DNA of 64,000 nucleotides from positions 806,001 through 870,000 of the forward strand of contig NZ_JAAWWK010000001.1 in the NCBI RefSeq assembly GCF_012272835.1. The letters are read 5' to 3'. Of the stretch, positions 1 through 8,857 are shown piece after piece. The first letter of the stretch is position 1. Every line of letters starts with the position of its first letter. Under the pieces are notes generated by a model that did no database searches, had not been told where the DNA came from, and saw nothing but the letters and a program-made list of their open reading frames with translations. The position numbers and the translations under genes were made by a program. This DNA is from Spongiibacter thalassae (lineage in GTDB: Bacteria; Pseudomonadota; Gammaproteobacteria; Pseudomonadales; Spongiibacteraceae).

Positions 1-337
1 TACACCAGATCTGTCCTACACCGTTTCCGCCCGCTACGAGCGGCTAGTGAGTAACGCGCTCAGGGGATACTTGTTGCTTAACTGGAATTGGCGGGATGAA
101 GTCCAGTACACCCTTGAAGGTGATCCGTTGACGATTCAGAGGGCTTTTGGCTTGGCGGATGCCGTCCTGGGCATAGAGGATACCCAGGGTCGGTACGAAG
201 CCAGTTTGTTCGCAAAAAACCTGTTTGATACCCCTTTTTTATCTGACCGCAGGTATCAATTTGGCCGTGTGTCCACCGTGAATACGCCTCGCCAGGCCCG
301 TTTGTTTTGGGGAGCAAGATTCAAAGTCATGTTTTAG
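1..337 (+). CDS. TonB-dependent receptor, C-terminal fragment
   Basis: The reading frame is open from the left edge of the window (codons start at base 2) and ends at TAG 335-337, so only the last 111 residues are visible. They are the end of an outer-membrane beta-barrel: alternating polar and aromatic strands, the KNLFD motif typical of the last strands of TonB receptors, and a C-terminal Phe as needed for barrel insertion. The fragment is strikingly similar to the C-terminus of the receptor at 60320-62755; both share WRDE, GDPLT and a KNL(F/L)D segment in the same order. It would belong to energy-dependent uptake of a bulky substrate. The family assignment is firm, the substrate unknown. 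Confidence 0.85.
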   Translation, partial: TPDLSYTVSARYERLVSNALRGYLLLNWNWRDEVQYTLEGDPLTIQRAFGLADAVLGIEDTQGRYEASLFAKNLFDTPFLSDRRYQFGRVSTVNTPRQARLFWGARFKVMF

Positions 338-405
338 GAGGGGAGCTGGTAGAGGCATTCCGGTGGTGTTTTACCGCGACTTAAGCTCATTCAATACAAA
401 TTTAG

Positions 406-432
406 TGTGACAAAAAGGAAGATAGTGTCTAA
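406..432. promoter_or_regulatory. Operator site 1 (ACA-N13-TGT dyad) over a promoter
   Basis: Half-sites TGTGACA and TGTCTAA are separated by exactly 13 bp. The site lies over a possible sigma70 promoter: -35 GTGACA at 407-412, 17-bp spacer, -10 TAAATT at 430-435, which would serve the three-gene unit starting at 525. Nine other sites of identical geometry occur in the window. The binding protein is unknown. Confidence 0.55.
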
Positions 433-524
433 ATTATAGGGCGATTGCCCAATAGTCATTTATTACCGTCGTCATTGTGACGACTAAAACGTTGTTAACG
501 ATAAGACTAATACGAGGCAGCAAG

Positions 525-1538
525 ATGAATGCAATTTTAGAGCAGAACAATTATTTGGACGGCATGGGTGTGCCAGCCGTAGATTCGCTGGTTAGCTTGG
601 CGCCAGCTTCTGCAAAGCTCTACGACGAACTTACTAAAGGCTTCGCGCCCGAATCAGCGGCGCTGAATTCGCCGCAGTCTTATTGGATTGCCTTTAACGC
701 GTGGATAACCAATGAACTTTCGCGCCGCATCATGAAAACCGAGGTCAGTGATAGTGAGTTTGGCGGGTTTTTATGGGCTGCCTATGCCTCGTCATATTGG
801 GGTGGTATGGAATTGCGGGAAAACTGGGGAATGCCGCCGGCGATGGAGAGACTCGGGATCGCACTGGAGCCTCCGTATCTGGAGACTCTCGATAACCTTG
901 CGGCGACCTTTAATTCGAGATTATCGGTGATGGCCCAGGGCAATGACAAATGCCTCGACTATGTCGATGATCTACTCCACGAAGACCTGAACGCCGGGGC
1001 ACTGTGGAACACGGCCTATAACGCAGGGTGTCAGGTAATTAAAACCGAGGACGCGCCAATAGGCCAGCGGCGTCCCCATCGTCGCCCACAGCCATCGATG
1101 GTGCGTATCAACACCCGTGACTTTATGCGTGTTGACTACGAGCTGCCTGCGCCGGAATACCTGCGTGTACTCCGCTCGGCCTTTGAGGTTGCGGTCACCT
1201 CGCAGCCAGAAACCTACGAGCAAATTATCGTGGGTAAAGACGGACAGAAAGACCTTCGGGAAATCTGGGCCGGCGGCGTTGGGTTTGGTAACACTTCCTG
1301 GGGAGATGGCGCCAATGATGCGTGGACGGACGAATATTTCGACGACACCCTGCATTGGAGCACCGTGGTGAATTTTGGCCTTGAGGCGGTAAGTTTGGCC
1401 TGTTTCGCGGCGTTGATAAACAAGGACGCAGATCTGGCGCGGCGTGCGGTAATGGGCAATGCCATGTATGCCGGTATGGCGACCGGTTGGCTGTTGGGGA
1501 TGCTGAATGTCGAAGGCAGTCTTCCCGCACGTGGTTAG
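525..1538 (+). CDS. Hypothetical protein, no recognised family
   Basis: A 337-residue soluble-looking protein that I do not recognise. ATG 525 is preferred over the upstream GTG at 477 because GAGG stands 7 bases before it. There is no signal peptide. The protein is rich in Trp and Tyr, with an acidic WGDGANDAWTDEYFDDT stretch near residues 260-275, an Arg/Pro/His patch near residue 180, and a hydrophobic Ala/Gly/Met-rich C-terminus that could be one membrane-associated helix. It begins a unit with a small membrane protein (32 bp downstream) and an NTF2-like protein, and site 1 lies upstream, so it is probably co-regulated with the catabolic genes. The residues do not reveal an enzyme class. 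Confidence 0.8.
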   Translation: MNAILEQNNYLDGMGVPAVDSLVSLAPASAKLYDELTKGFAPESAALNSPQSYWIAFNAWITNELSRRIMKTEVSDSEFGGFLWAAYASSYWGGMELRENWGMPPAMERLGIALEPPYLETLDNLAATFNSRLSVMAQGNDKCLDYVDDLLHEDLNAGALWNTAYNAGCQVIKTEDAPIGQRRPHRRPQPSMVRINTRDFMRVDYELPAPEYLRVLRSAFEVAVTSQPETYEQIIVGKDGQKDLREIWAGGVGFGNTSWGDGANDAWTDEYFDDTLHWSTVVNFGLEAVSLACFAALINKDADLARRAVMGNAMYAGMATGWLLGMLNVEGSLPARG

Positions 1539-1569
1539 GTTTTTTATTAATAATTAGAAGGATAGAACA

Positions 1570-2085
1570 ATGATGGGTATTTCGTTACCAGTCGATTTAA
1601 ATCGCCACCTGCGCAAGGAGATGGTGACTAATTTTGCGATAAATTTGGTGATTAATGGCGCGATTGCTTGGTTTGCCTTTGGCGCCAGCCAGCGCGTACC
1701 GATGTGGGGTGAGCACGGCTACGGTGCCGACCTCGCCATTACCGCCTTTTTTCTGTGCTGGATTATCGGTGCCATTTTTGTGGCGATGCACCGCAGTAAA
1801 GTGCGCAAGGGCAAATTTGCGCCCCTGGCGATAACGGTGCCGGCCTGGTTGCCGCGAAATGCCCTGTTGTTTGGCCTGTTGCTTGGCATAGTCGCACTGT
1901 TGACTGTCTTCCCTATTACAGTCGGAGTGTTGTGGGTGTTCGGTCTAAGCAATATAGATTTGCTGGCCTTCAGTATTTTTAAAGGTGCCTGGGCTGGAGT
2001 GCTTGCTTGCATTGTGATTCCTCCGTCGGTGATTTTTGGTATGGCGACGGTAGACGCCGCAGCACCGGTGAGCGCCGGTTCATAA
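1570..2085 (+). CDS. Small integral membrane protein, unknown
   Basis: A 171-residue protein with about four hydrophobic membrane segments (roughly residues 20-42, 55-77, 97-125 and 132-158) joined by short basic loops such as HRSKVRKGK. Start ATG 1570 is preceded by AGAAGGA. I do not recognise a transporter or enzyme motif. It lies between the unknown protein at 525 and the NTF2-like protein at 2106, with 31- and 20-bp gaps, so the three probably form one transcript. A role as membrane partner of the 525 product is possible but is inference from position only. Confidence 0.8.
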   Translation: MMGISLPVDLNRHLRKEMVTNFAINLVINGAIAWFAFGASQRVPMWGEHGYGADLAITAFFLCWIIGAIFVAMHRSKVRKGKFAPLAITVPAWLPRNALLFGLLLGIVALLTVFPITVGVLWVFGLSNIDLLAFSIFKGAWAGVLACIVIPPSVIFGMATVDAAAPVSAGS

Positions 2086-2105
2086 TAACGATGAGGAGTG
2101 AGAGT

Positions 2106-2477
2106 ATGGAAACCCTGCAAGCCGAAGGCATCGAGCGATTTTTACGCGCCCAATACCGCCTGTGGAACGAACAGAAGTTTGACGAAATGATCGAGCTGTT
2201 TCGCTCGGTGGCGCCAGGCAAACTCACGATTGAGTATGTTGGTCTTCCACCGCTGGATGGATGGAAGGCGCTGGACGAAATGTGTGAAGCCTACGGTGGT
2301 AAAACCCGTACCGACGTGCAGGAGCTGCTGATTAATGGCAACGAGGCCGCAGTACACGTGTTGAATCATCGGGATAAGGCCTCCGGTATTCCACCGTCAC
2401 CGAGCATCGAGTTCTATCGCTTCGACAAGGGGAATCTGGAAATACGCTATTTTTACCGAGCGAATCATCCGGTGTAA
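2106..2477 (+). CDS. NTF2/SnoaL-like protein (paralogue 1 of 3)
   Basis: A 123-residue protein of the NTF2-like (SnoaL) fold, a small cone-shaped alpha+beta fold used by isomerases, cyclases and hydratases. ATG 2106 follows GAGGAGTGAGAGT, so the longer frame from 2007 is not used. It shares the pattern RFLRAQYRLWNEQKFDEM followed by a IEYVG strand with two other small proteins here, at 8483-8830 and 21761-22126, which I take as paralogues. It is the most diverged of the three. The family does not fix a reaction. Its co-transcription with unknown genes and its relatives beside flavin monooxygenase and P450 genes suggest work on a pathway intermediate. Confidence 0.85.
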   Translation: METLQAEGIERFLRAQYRLWNEQKFDEMIELFRSVAPGKLTIEYVGLPPLDGWKALDEMCEAYGGKTRTDVQELLINGNEAAVHVLNHRDKASGIPPSPSIEFYRFDKGNLEIRYFYRANHPV

Positions 2478-2488
2478 GGGTAATGACT

Positions 2489-2519
2489 GGCAGGTGGGCG
2501 CGGTCTGATCGTACCTGCC
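2489..2519. terminator. Hairpin between convergent genes
   Basis: GGCAGGT at 2489-2495 pairs with ACCTGCC at 2513-2519 across a 17-base loop, between the NTF2-like gene and the opposing gene at 2532. There is no clear T-tract, so it is a weak bidirectional terminator candidate. Confidence 0.3.
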
Positions 2520-2531
2520 TGCCTGCGAGTG

Positions 2532-3620
2532 CTATCGGCGCGGATCCTGACGCCAATTCAGGCTGGGGTCGAAGGAGTCCATCGGCCCGGGCGGTGCACT
2601 AACGACGTGAGGAATTGCTTGCACACAGGGGATAATGGTCGCGATATAGCTGGGTTCAACTTCCATATTGCCCATATTGAAAAAGCGCTCGTCGCTATTG
2701 TTGGACACACAGAAGTCGAGGGTCATACGCATTGAAGGGCGGCCTTCAATAGTGGCCACGTAGTACTGACCGGGTGCGGTTCCCTTGGGTAGCATGGTAT
2801 CGCCGATCAACCAATGGTATTCAATAGTGAACAGGGGGTCGGAGCCGATATTGTCGCAGAAGCCCTGCATACGGTGGGTGATACGTGCCACGGTGCCGGC
2901 TTTGATGGGAAAAGGTTTGTCAATATCGGCAGGCGTCGGCACATAATCATGGCTTTGCTCGATTCTGTCATAGCGTACCCCCAGCACCTTTTCTGCGGTT
3001 TTGACAATCGAACGCATAAAGTTGGCAGCCATGTTTTGCGATACTTCAATTTTTCGGGCCTGTTCAGGGGGCTGGCCAAAGCCGATATATTGCAGAGGGC
3101 CGGGGGCGGCTTCACTGCAGTCCCAATTCTCATGGAGGTGAATACTTTTGACGTCAGCGCAGCCGCCCGTCAGAGCCAGCAACACGCGATTGGGGATCAG
3201 GTCGGGGTCGATGCCACCGGAATAGAAGGTCGACTGGCCTTCCTCACAAGCGGCGTTGAGCTGTTGAATAAAACTTTCCTCGCGGAATAGCTGGGCGTTT
3301 TGATAGGGCAGGGGAGTGACCACGTTTTTACCTGCGCGCAATATGGCGAGTATTTCGTCGTCGGTATGGAAGGTGCCTTCGTCGTGGGCGGTGTAGACCA
3401 CACAGTCGCAGTCGAGCTGCAGCAGCGCGTCGCCGTCACAGGTTGCGATAACGCCGAGGGGGTCAATGCCGATCAGCTTTCCGGCATCGATGCCTTCCTT
3501 GGCGGGGGAATAGGCCTTGACGCCGACAACCTCAAAGGCGGGGGATTGCGACATCTCCCAAATACAAATACTGCCCATTCTGCCTGGGCCCCAGATAATG
3601 ACTTTATAGGGATCGCGCAT
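2532..3620 (-). CDS. Dihydrodipicolinate-reductase-like NAD(P)-binding oxidoreductase
   Basis: A 362-residue protein with an N-terminal Rossmann fold (VIIWGPGRMGS at residues 7-17), resembling the N-terminal domain of dihydrodipicolinate reductase and 2,4-diaminopentanoate dehydrogenase. Proteins of this type occur in catabolic clusters of actinobacteria and proteobacteria and probably reduce or oxidise a keto/hydroxy or imine group; the exact reaction is not established. The central part has YSGGIDPDLIPNR, a likely substrate-site segment. The gene stands alone on the minus strand, divergent from the flavoprotein at 3819 across about 200 bp. I see no copy of the ACA-N13-TGT dyad in that gap, so it may be regulated separately. 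Confidence 0.8.
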   Translation of the reverse strand: MRDPYKVIIWGPGRMGSICIWEMSQSPAFEVVGVKAYSPAKEGIDAGKLIGIDPLGVIATCDGDALLQLDCDCVVYTAHDEGTFHTDDEILAILRAGKNVVTPLPYQNAQLFREESFIQQLNAACEEGQSTFYSGGIDPDLIPNRVLLALTGGCADVKSIHLHENWDCSEAAPGPLQYIGFGQPPEQARKIEVSQNMAANFMRSIVKTAEKVLGVRYDRIEQSHDYVPTPADIDKPFPIKAGTVARITHRMQGFCDNIGSDPLFTIEYHWLIGDTMLPKGTAPGQYYVATIEGRPSMRMTLDFCVSNNSDERFFNMGNMEVEPSYIATIIPCVQAIPHVVSAPPGPMDSFDPSLNWRQDPRR

Positions 3621-3818
3621 GTTATTTCCTTATTCAAATTATTGGCGTCGGGCTAGTGTAGAAAGTATTGATAGCGATGGGATCGGTTGGGGGGAATATC
3701 GTGAATATTTCGTTGTACCGCGAGTCAAATGCAATCTTCTCTGGCTGCCCAAGGTGCCCTGCATTCGTGATAACGTGAGGCCGCGCGCTCACAACAATAA
3801 TATAGAGATCACAACACG

Positions 3819-5495
3819 ATGATGGTGAAAGATGTAATCGTTGTCGGCTCGGGTGGAGCCGGCATGACAGCGGCATTAGTCGCGGCCCGCAGCGGGCTGG
3901 ACGTGTTGCTACTGGAAAAAACCGAATATTTTGGGGGTACAACAGCCTTGTCTGGCGGGGGTATCTGGGTGCCTTGCAGTCCTCAGGCCAAGGCGGCGGG
4001 GATAGAAGACAGCATTGCCGAGGCCGAGAGCTATGTAACCGACGTCGTCGGCAGCGCGTTGCGGCGGGATTTACTCGACAGCTTTTTGCATAACGCGCCG
4101 GAAATGGTGCGCTTTCTCGATGATAACAGCGAGGTGAAGTTCACCCTGCAACCGGGATTCGCCGACTGGCACCCCGGCGTCAGAGGTTTTAAAGACAGTG
4201 GCCGCTTACTCTCTCCGCTGGTTTTTGACGGCCGAACGCTGGGGCCGTGGTTCCAGCGCCTGCGTCCGCCATTGACCGAATTCAATGCGCCGGGTGGCTG
4301 TATGGTGGGTATCAGCGATATGCCCCATATCGCCAATGCGCGACGTTCGCTGCGTTCCTTCGCCCATATTGTGCAACTGCTGCTTCGCTTCGGCCTCGAT
4401 CGGCTGCGCTATGCCAGAGGCACAAGGCTGACAATGGGCAATGCCCTGGCCGCGAGTCTGCTTAAGTCCTGTGTCGATGCCGGTGTCGAGATGTGGTCGA
4501 ATGCGCCTATGCATGAATTGCTCACCGAAACGGAAAGCGACGCCGTGGCGGTGAAAGGGGTGACCGTGCAGCGGGACGGCGCACAGTTAGAAGTGGTGGC
4601 CCGGCACGGAGTGATACTCGCCAGCGGTGGGTTTTCAGCCAACCCGGAAATGAGAAAGCGGTATATACCCTTTGCCGACCAACATGTGTCGATAGTGCCT
4701 GAGGGTAATACCGGCGATGGTATCACCCGTTCGCTGGAATTGGGTGCAGACTTCGATGGCGAAAACCTCAGCAACGCCGGGTGGGTGGTAGTCTCCGTTC
4801 ACCGTGAGCCCTCGGGAAATTTGCGAAAGTTTCCTCACCTGTTTCTGGATCGGGGAAAGCCCGGATGCATCACCATTAACAAGGCCGGAGAGCGCTTCGG
4901 CAACGAATCGGTGACCAACTTTGTCGACGCGATGCACCGCTCGGGGTCTGTCCCCGCCTATCTGATTTGCGATCACCGGTTTATAAAAAAGTATGGTCTT
5001 GGCCTGGTAAGACCGGGTGGCATCGGCCTGAAAAAAATGACGGAAGAGGGTTATCTGCAAACCGCTGATACCTTGGCTCAATTGGCTGAGGCGATTAGTG
5101 TTAACAGTGAGGGGCTTGTACAAACAGTGACACGCTTTAATCACTTTGCAGAGCAGGGGCACGATGAGGACTTTCAGCGCGGTGACAATCCGTCTGATTT
5201 TGGCTTTGGCGACCTTGCCCACGGGCCTAACCCCTGTCTTGGTAAGATTCTGCAGCCCCCGTTTTATGCGGTGAAGGTGTTTCCCGGTGATTCCACTACC
5301 ACTGTTGGTCTGCGGGTCGACGCGGAGGCGAGGGTGTTGGCTAAAGGGGACAGGCCGATTTCCGGTTTATATGCGGTGGGGCTGGATATGAATTCCCTAT
5401 GGAGGGGGCGGGCCCCGGGCAACGGCGCCAATAATACGCTAGGGATGACCTTCGGCTATATTGCGGCGCGCAGTGCGGCGGCACAGAAAACGTAA
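3819..5495 (+). CDS. KstD-like FAD-dependent dehydrogenase
   Basis: A 558-residue flavoprotein of the fumarate-reductase/3-ketosteroid-delta1-dehydrogenase superfamily. The N-terminus holds the dinucleotide motif VIVVGSGGAGMTAALVAARS followed by the acidic EKTEYFGGTTALSGGGIW region, and the C-terminus has GLYAVG and GNGANNTLGMTFGYIAARSA, the second FAD contact. Members introduce double bonds next to a ketone in steroids and related rings, or act as flavin reductases on other substrates. Two ATGs (3819, 3822) are adjacent. The gene heads a unit with an MFS carrier (42 bp) and an esterase (52 bp), which suggests that transport, ester hydrolysis and ring desaturation of one compound are coupled. 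Steroid as substrate is not proven. Confidence 0.85.
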   Translation: MMVKDVIVVGSGGAGMTAALVAARSGLDVLLLEKTEYFGGTTALSGGGIWVPCSPQAKAAGIEDSIAEAESYVTDVVGSALRRDLLDSFLHNAPEMVRFLDDNSEVKFTLQPGFADWHPGVRGFKDSGRLLSPLVFDGRTLGPWFQRLRPPLTEFNAPGGCMVGISDMPHIANARRSLRSFAHIVQLLLRFGLDRLRYARGTRLTMGNALAASLLKSCVDAGVEMWSNAPMHELLTETESDAVAVKGVTVQRDGAQLEVVARHGVILASGGFSANPEMRKRYIPFADQHVSIVPEGNTGDGITRSLELGADFDGENLSNAGWVVVSVHREPSGNLRKFPHLFLDRGKPGCITINKAGERFGNESVTNFVDAMHRSGSVPAYLICDHRFIKKYGLGLVRPGGIGLKKMTEEGYLQTADTLAQLAEAISVNSEGLVQTVTRFNHFAEQGHDEDFQRGDNPSDFGFGDLAHGPNPCLGKILQPPFYAVKVFPGDSTTTVGLRVDAEARVLAKGDRPISGLYAVGLDMNSLWRGRAPGNGANNTLGMTFGYIAARSAAAQKT

Positions 5496-5537
5496 GCATT
5501 AATATCGCTGTATCAGCATAAAAATAGAGAGAAAACC

Positions 5538-6770
5538 ATGAATTTGACTGAATTCCGCTCGGGCTGGAAAATTTTGATTCTCGCCGTGTTCGGTATTGCT
5601 GTGAGCATTAACGCTGTGCTGCTGTATGGCTTCGGTGCGCTGGTCATACCCTTTGAGCAGGCCTTCGGTTGGGATCGAGGCAGCCAGCAAATTGCCATCT
5701 CCTTTCTTTATGGTGGTGCGGTAATTGGTTTACAGGCGGTAGGCTGGGTGAACCTCGCGCTTGGTGTGCGTCGCACCACGATGATCTCCCTGGCCTTGAT
5801 GGGGCTGGGCTATCTCGCCTGTATTCCGGTATTGGGTGGCTCGATCTGGAGCTTGTATATCATGTTTGGCTTGCTGCCCATTGTCGGTATGGGCGCGCTG
5901 GCTATCACCTGGACCCAGCTAATCAATCTCTGGTACGTGGAGAACCGTGGCCTGGCTCTGGCAATTGGGCTGTCAGGAACGGGTCTGACAGCCGCGGTCA
6001 TTCCCTCGGCAATTGCAATTTGTGTTGAGCGGTGGGGCTGGCAGGGGGTGTTCGGGCTGTTGGCCGCACTGAATTTTCTGCTGATTCCGCTGACGCTGTT
6101 CTGGTTTCGAGTTCCCACGGCTACTGAACCCGAGGCCGGCGCTGAGGGCGATGTTGTACCCCTATCGGGAGTGGAGTTCAAAGAGGGGATCGTGGCCCGC
6201 AAATACTGGACATGTAACATCGCCATCGCGCTGGTGGTATCGGCGGTGATGGGGATGATTACCAACAGTATCCCCATGCTGCAGAACATGGGGTTCTCCG
6301 CGACAGAGGCCGGTGCGATATTCAGTGTTTTCGGAATATCACTGGTGGGAGGGCGGCTAACAGTCGGCTTTTTTCTCGATCGCTTCTGGCCTCCCGGCGT
6401 TGCGGCGGCCAGCCTGATGTTACCGGCGGTTGGCTGCATGCTCTTTCTCATGGGCAGTGACAGCATTCCCTTGATGATGCTGGCTGTGGCGCTGGTGGGT
6501 GTGGGCGCTGGCGCTGAATTTGATATCGCGGCCTTTCTGGTGGCCAAGTTCTTTGGCATGAAGGAATACGGCCGGCTTATGGGGTTTCATCAGGGGTTGA
6601 TTACTATCGCTTCGGCGGGAGCGCCGCTGTTATTTGCCACCATGTACAAGCTCACTGGCGGCTATGACGACATTCTTGTTTATTGTGTCTTTGCGACCTC
6701 TGTGGGCGGTGCCATGCTTCTCAGTCTTGGTCGGCCACCGGTATTCGGCGGTGAGAAAGTTCCCGCTTAA
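5538..6770 (+). CDS. MFS transporter
   Basis: A 410-residue major facilitator with about 12 hydrophobic helices and a central hydrophilic loop (near residues 190-215, with several Glu/Gly). It looks like the monocarboxylate/oxalate-formate type of carrier. It would move a carboxylic acid or related small product across the inner membrane. The start at 5538 is preceded by AGAGAGAAAACC. It is flanked in one unit by a KstD-like flavoprotein and a tannase-family esterase, so a product released by that esterase is the natural guess for its cargo (inference). Confidence 0.88.
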   Translation: MNLTEFRSGWKILILAVFGIAVSINAVLLYGFGALVIPFEQAFGWDRGSQQIAISFLYGGAVIGLQAVGWVNLALGVRRTTMISLALMGLGYLACIPVLGGSIWSLYIMFGLLPIVGMGALAITWTQLINLWYVENRGLALAIGLSGTGLTAAVIPSAIAICVERWGWQGVFGLLAALNFLLIPLTLFWFRVPTATEPEAGAEGDVVPLSGVEFKEGIVARKYWTCNIAIALVVSAVMGMITNSIPMLQNMGFSATEAGAIFSVFGISLVGGRLTVGFFLDRFWPPGVAAASLMLPAVGCMLFLMGSDSIPLMMLAVALVGVGAGAEFDIAAFLVAKFFGMKEYGRLMGFHQGLITIASAGAPLLFATMYKLTGGYDDILVYCVFATSVGGAMLLSLGRPPVFGGEKVPA

Positions 6771-6822
6771 CCGGCGTGTACTGGCGCGCTAAAACTATGG
6801 ATAACAGGGTTTCGGTAACATC

Positions 6823-8424
6823 ATGAATAAAAAGAAAGTATTTCTTCGCAGTATTGTTGGCGTGGTGGCGGCTTTTGTCGTGCTTGACTACTCCTTAACG
6901 GAAGAGCAGCCCGGCTGCAGTATGGATGAATTATCGGCAGTAGTTTCCGAAGACACGACCCTCACCAAAGTTGAGGCGAACTGGTTCCCTGTGCAGCACT
7001 GCCACGTTAAAGGCTATGTCACCACCAATGAGCCTACCCCCAATCGCGTTAACTTCCGGTTGCAACTCCCGCAGCCGGAGGTGTGGAACGGTCGTTACTA
7101 CTTTATCGGTCTGGGCGGAGGTGCAGGCCGAACGCCAATACTTTCCGAGTCTCCCTATGGCTACCCGTTGGCCGCTGGTTTTGCCGTTGCAGGCACAGAC
7201 ACCGGGCATGAGGCTTTTATGCTCAACTGGAGCTTTCTCGCCAACGAAGCCCAGGCGATTGACCATATTCACCGCGGAGGCCATGTGTCGGCTGTGCAAA
7301 CTCAGGCGATGACCAAGGCCTATTACAACACCGATTCAGTGTACCGCTATCATTCCGGTTGCTCCGGCGGTGGTCGCATGGGCGTGATGGCGGCAAATTA
7401 CCACCCTGAGGACTACGATGGTCTGTTGATCGGCGCGCCGGGAATCGACACCGCCAATATTCTTAATTTTATGTGGATTGCCAAGCAGCTGGACAAACTA
7501 CCTGAGAAGGAGCTCGACGAAGAAAAGCTGCTGACAATGGAGAAGTCTATACAGGCGCAATGCGATGCCACCGATGGTGTTGAAGACCAAATGGTCTGGG
7601 ACCCACGCAAGTGTGACTACGACCCGGCGCAATTGGTGTGCAAACCGGGGCAAGCTGCAGAGAGCTGTTTCACTGGACTGGAGCTTGAGGTGCTTAACAG
7701 TATTCTGGAAGGGCCGCGCTTGCCGAGCGGTGAAGTACTTTACCCGGGGCTGGTGGCGACCCACCCCACCGGCTGGGTAAGCTTTCTCGAGTTTGGTGCA
7801 GGCACTATTGCCAAATCATTTTCCCAGGCCTATTTCGGTGAGGACTATGACTTTATGGCCGAGTTTGATTTTAGCGACCCCGAGGACATCAAAGCGTGGC
7901 GTAACGCTGTAGCTCGAACCGGCTACGGTGTTCGCGCCTCTGCAGACTACAGTAAAGTGGCGAACGCCGGGGCCAAGGTGGTGTTTTGGCACGGCACCGG
8001 TGACTCGGCAATCTCCTTTCGGGATCAAATCGACTATTACGAAGCGATACGTGCGCAGACTGGCAGCGATGAGGCGCTGAACCAATTCGCCCGACTATAT
8101 ATTGCCCCTGGTTTGTACCACTGCTTTGGTGGTCCTGGCCCCGTCGATGTTCCGGACAGGTTGTTGGAGTCACTGATCGATTGGGTAGAAAAGGGCATCG
8201 CGCCGGCTGCTGTGGTCACCCACCGTGGCGACAAAGAGCAGGTCTTCCAGGCTGAGGGAATTGCGAAATTGCTTCCGAATCCCTACAGCTATCTCGATAA
8301 CCCGCCAAAGGGTACGCCGCCCAGAGAGTTTTTGTTGTGTCCCTACCCCCAGCAAGCAACTTATGTCGGGCAGGAAAATGCTTCCAAGGCGATCTACAAA
8401 GCTGAAAACTGGCAGTGTCAATAA
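6823..8424 (+). CDS. Tannase/feruloyl esterase family hydrolase
   Basis: A 533-residue alpha/beta hydrolase of the tannase/feruloyl esterase family. The family's CS-D-HC arrangement is complete: Cys180-Ser181 in HSGCSGGGRMG, Asp394 in HGTGDS, and His433-Cys434 in YHCFGG, where the two Cys would form the disulfide that holds Ser and His together. The N-terminus has a basic start and a hydrophobic stretch (residues 6-22), consistent with export to the periplasm or anchoring. The enzyme would cleave esters of aromatic or bulky acids. It is the third gene of the unit with the flavoprotein and MFS carrier and is followed by a strong terminator hairpin. Confidence 0.9.
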   Translation: MNKKKVFLRSIVGVVAAFVVLDYSLTEEQPGCSMDELSAVVSEDTTLTKVEANWFPVQHCHVKGYVTTNEPTPNRVNFRLQLPQPEVWNGRYYFIGLGGGAGRTPILSESPYGYPLAAGFAVAGTDTGHEAFMLNWSFLANEAQAIDHIHRGGHVSAVQTQAMTKAYYNTDSVYRYHSGCSGGGRMGVMAANYHPEDYDGLLIGAPGIDTANILNFMWIAKQLDKLPEKELDEEKLLTMEKSIQAQCDATDGVEDQMVWDPRKCDYDPAQLVCKPGQAAESCFTGLELEVLNSILEGPRLPSGEVLYPGLVATHPTGWVSFLEFGAGTIAKSFSQAYFGEDYDFMAEFDFSDPEDIKAWRNAVARTGYGVRASADYSKVANAGAKVVFWHGTGDSAISFRDQIDYYEAIRAQTGSDEALNQFARLYIAPGLYHCFGGPGPVDVPDRLLESLIDWVEKGIAPAAVVTHRGDKEQVFQAEGIAKLLPNPYSYLDNPPKGTPPREFLLCPYPQQATYVGQENASKAIYKAENWQCQ

Positions 8425-8426
8425 AC

Positions 8427-8463
8427 CACCGAGCGCCGCCATGTGGGTGGCGCTCGGTGTTTT
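8427..8463. terminator. Bidirectional rho-independent terminator
   Basis: A perfect 11-bp stem, CACCGAGCGCC (8427-8437) with GGCGCTCGGTG (8449-8459), is followed by TTTT. It sits exactly between the convergent esterase gene and the NTF2-like gene at 8483, and could serve both. Confidence 0.8.
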
Positions 8464-8482
8464 GGCGGGTCGAATACTATGC

Positions 8483-8830
8483 TCAGGGCCGCTGGATAAA
8501 AATTCTCGACTCCAGCCGTCCCTCGCTCAGGGTGTATAGCTCGATGGTTTCACTGCTGATGCTGCCATCTGCCAGCACATTGCGGTGGTGGCTGGCGGAT
8601 TGGTTGCCGATCTGAATACATTCAAGCACTTCGATTTTTACGCTCGCCTGGGCCTGCCACATCCCCTCCAGCATCTGCCACGGGTCGCCCGCCGCCATAC
8701 CTACATATTCGATTGACAAGCCCTTGGGGGCAATTTCACGATAGCTGGCCAGGAAGCCTTCCTTGTCTCCCTTGTTCCAGCAATCGATCTGGTGGTGGAG
8801 AAAATGCGCAAGTTTATCGTCGTCGGACAT
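8483..8830 (-). CDS. NTF2/SnoaL-like protein (paralogue 2 of 3)
   Basis: A 115-residue NTF2-like protein. It is clearly homologous to the one at 21761-22126: both share a CWN-GD-EGF segment, IAP(K/N)GL-IEYVG, a Q(M/I)LEGMW stretch and a final RYFI/RIFI-KP-like strand. Start ATG 8830 has GAGAGG upstream. It is probably a lyase, isomerase or small hydratase by fold, but no catalytic Asp/His pair can be named with certainty. It lies 27 bp downstream of the HsaA-type flavin monooxygenase on the same strand, so it may act on that enzyme's product. Confidence 0.85.
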   Translation of the reverse strand: MSDDDKLAHFLHHQIDCWNKGDKEGFLASYREIAPKGLSIEYVGMAAGDPWQMLEGMWQAQASVKIEVLECIQIGNQSASHHRNVLADGSISSETIELYTLSEGRLESRIFIQRP

Positions 8831-8857
8831 GGTGCTACCTCTCTATTATTTGTCGGG

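Noticed and set aside
3819-5495. Firm assignment as 3-ketosteroid delta1-dehydrogenase
   Set aside because: Family-level features are present, but no set of steroid-specific residues could be verified by eye, and most core steroid genes are missing.
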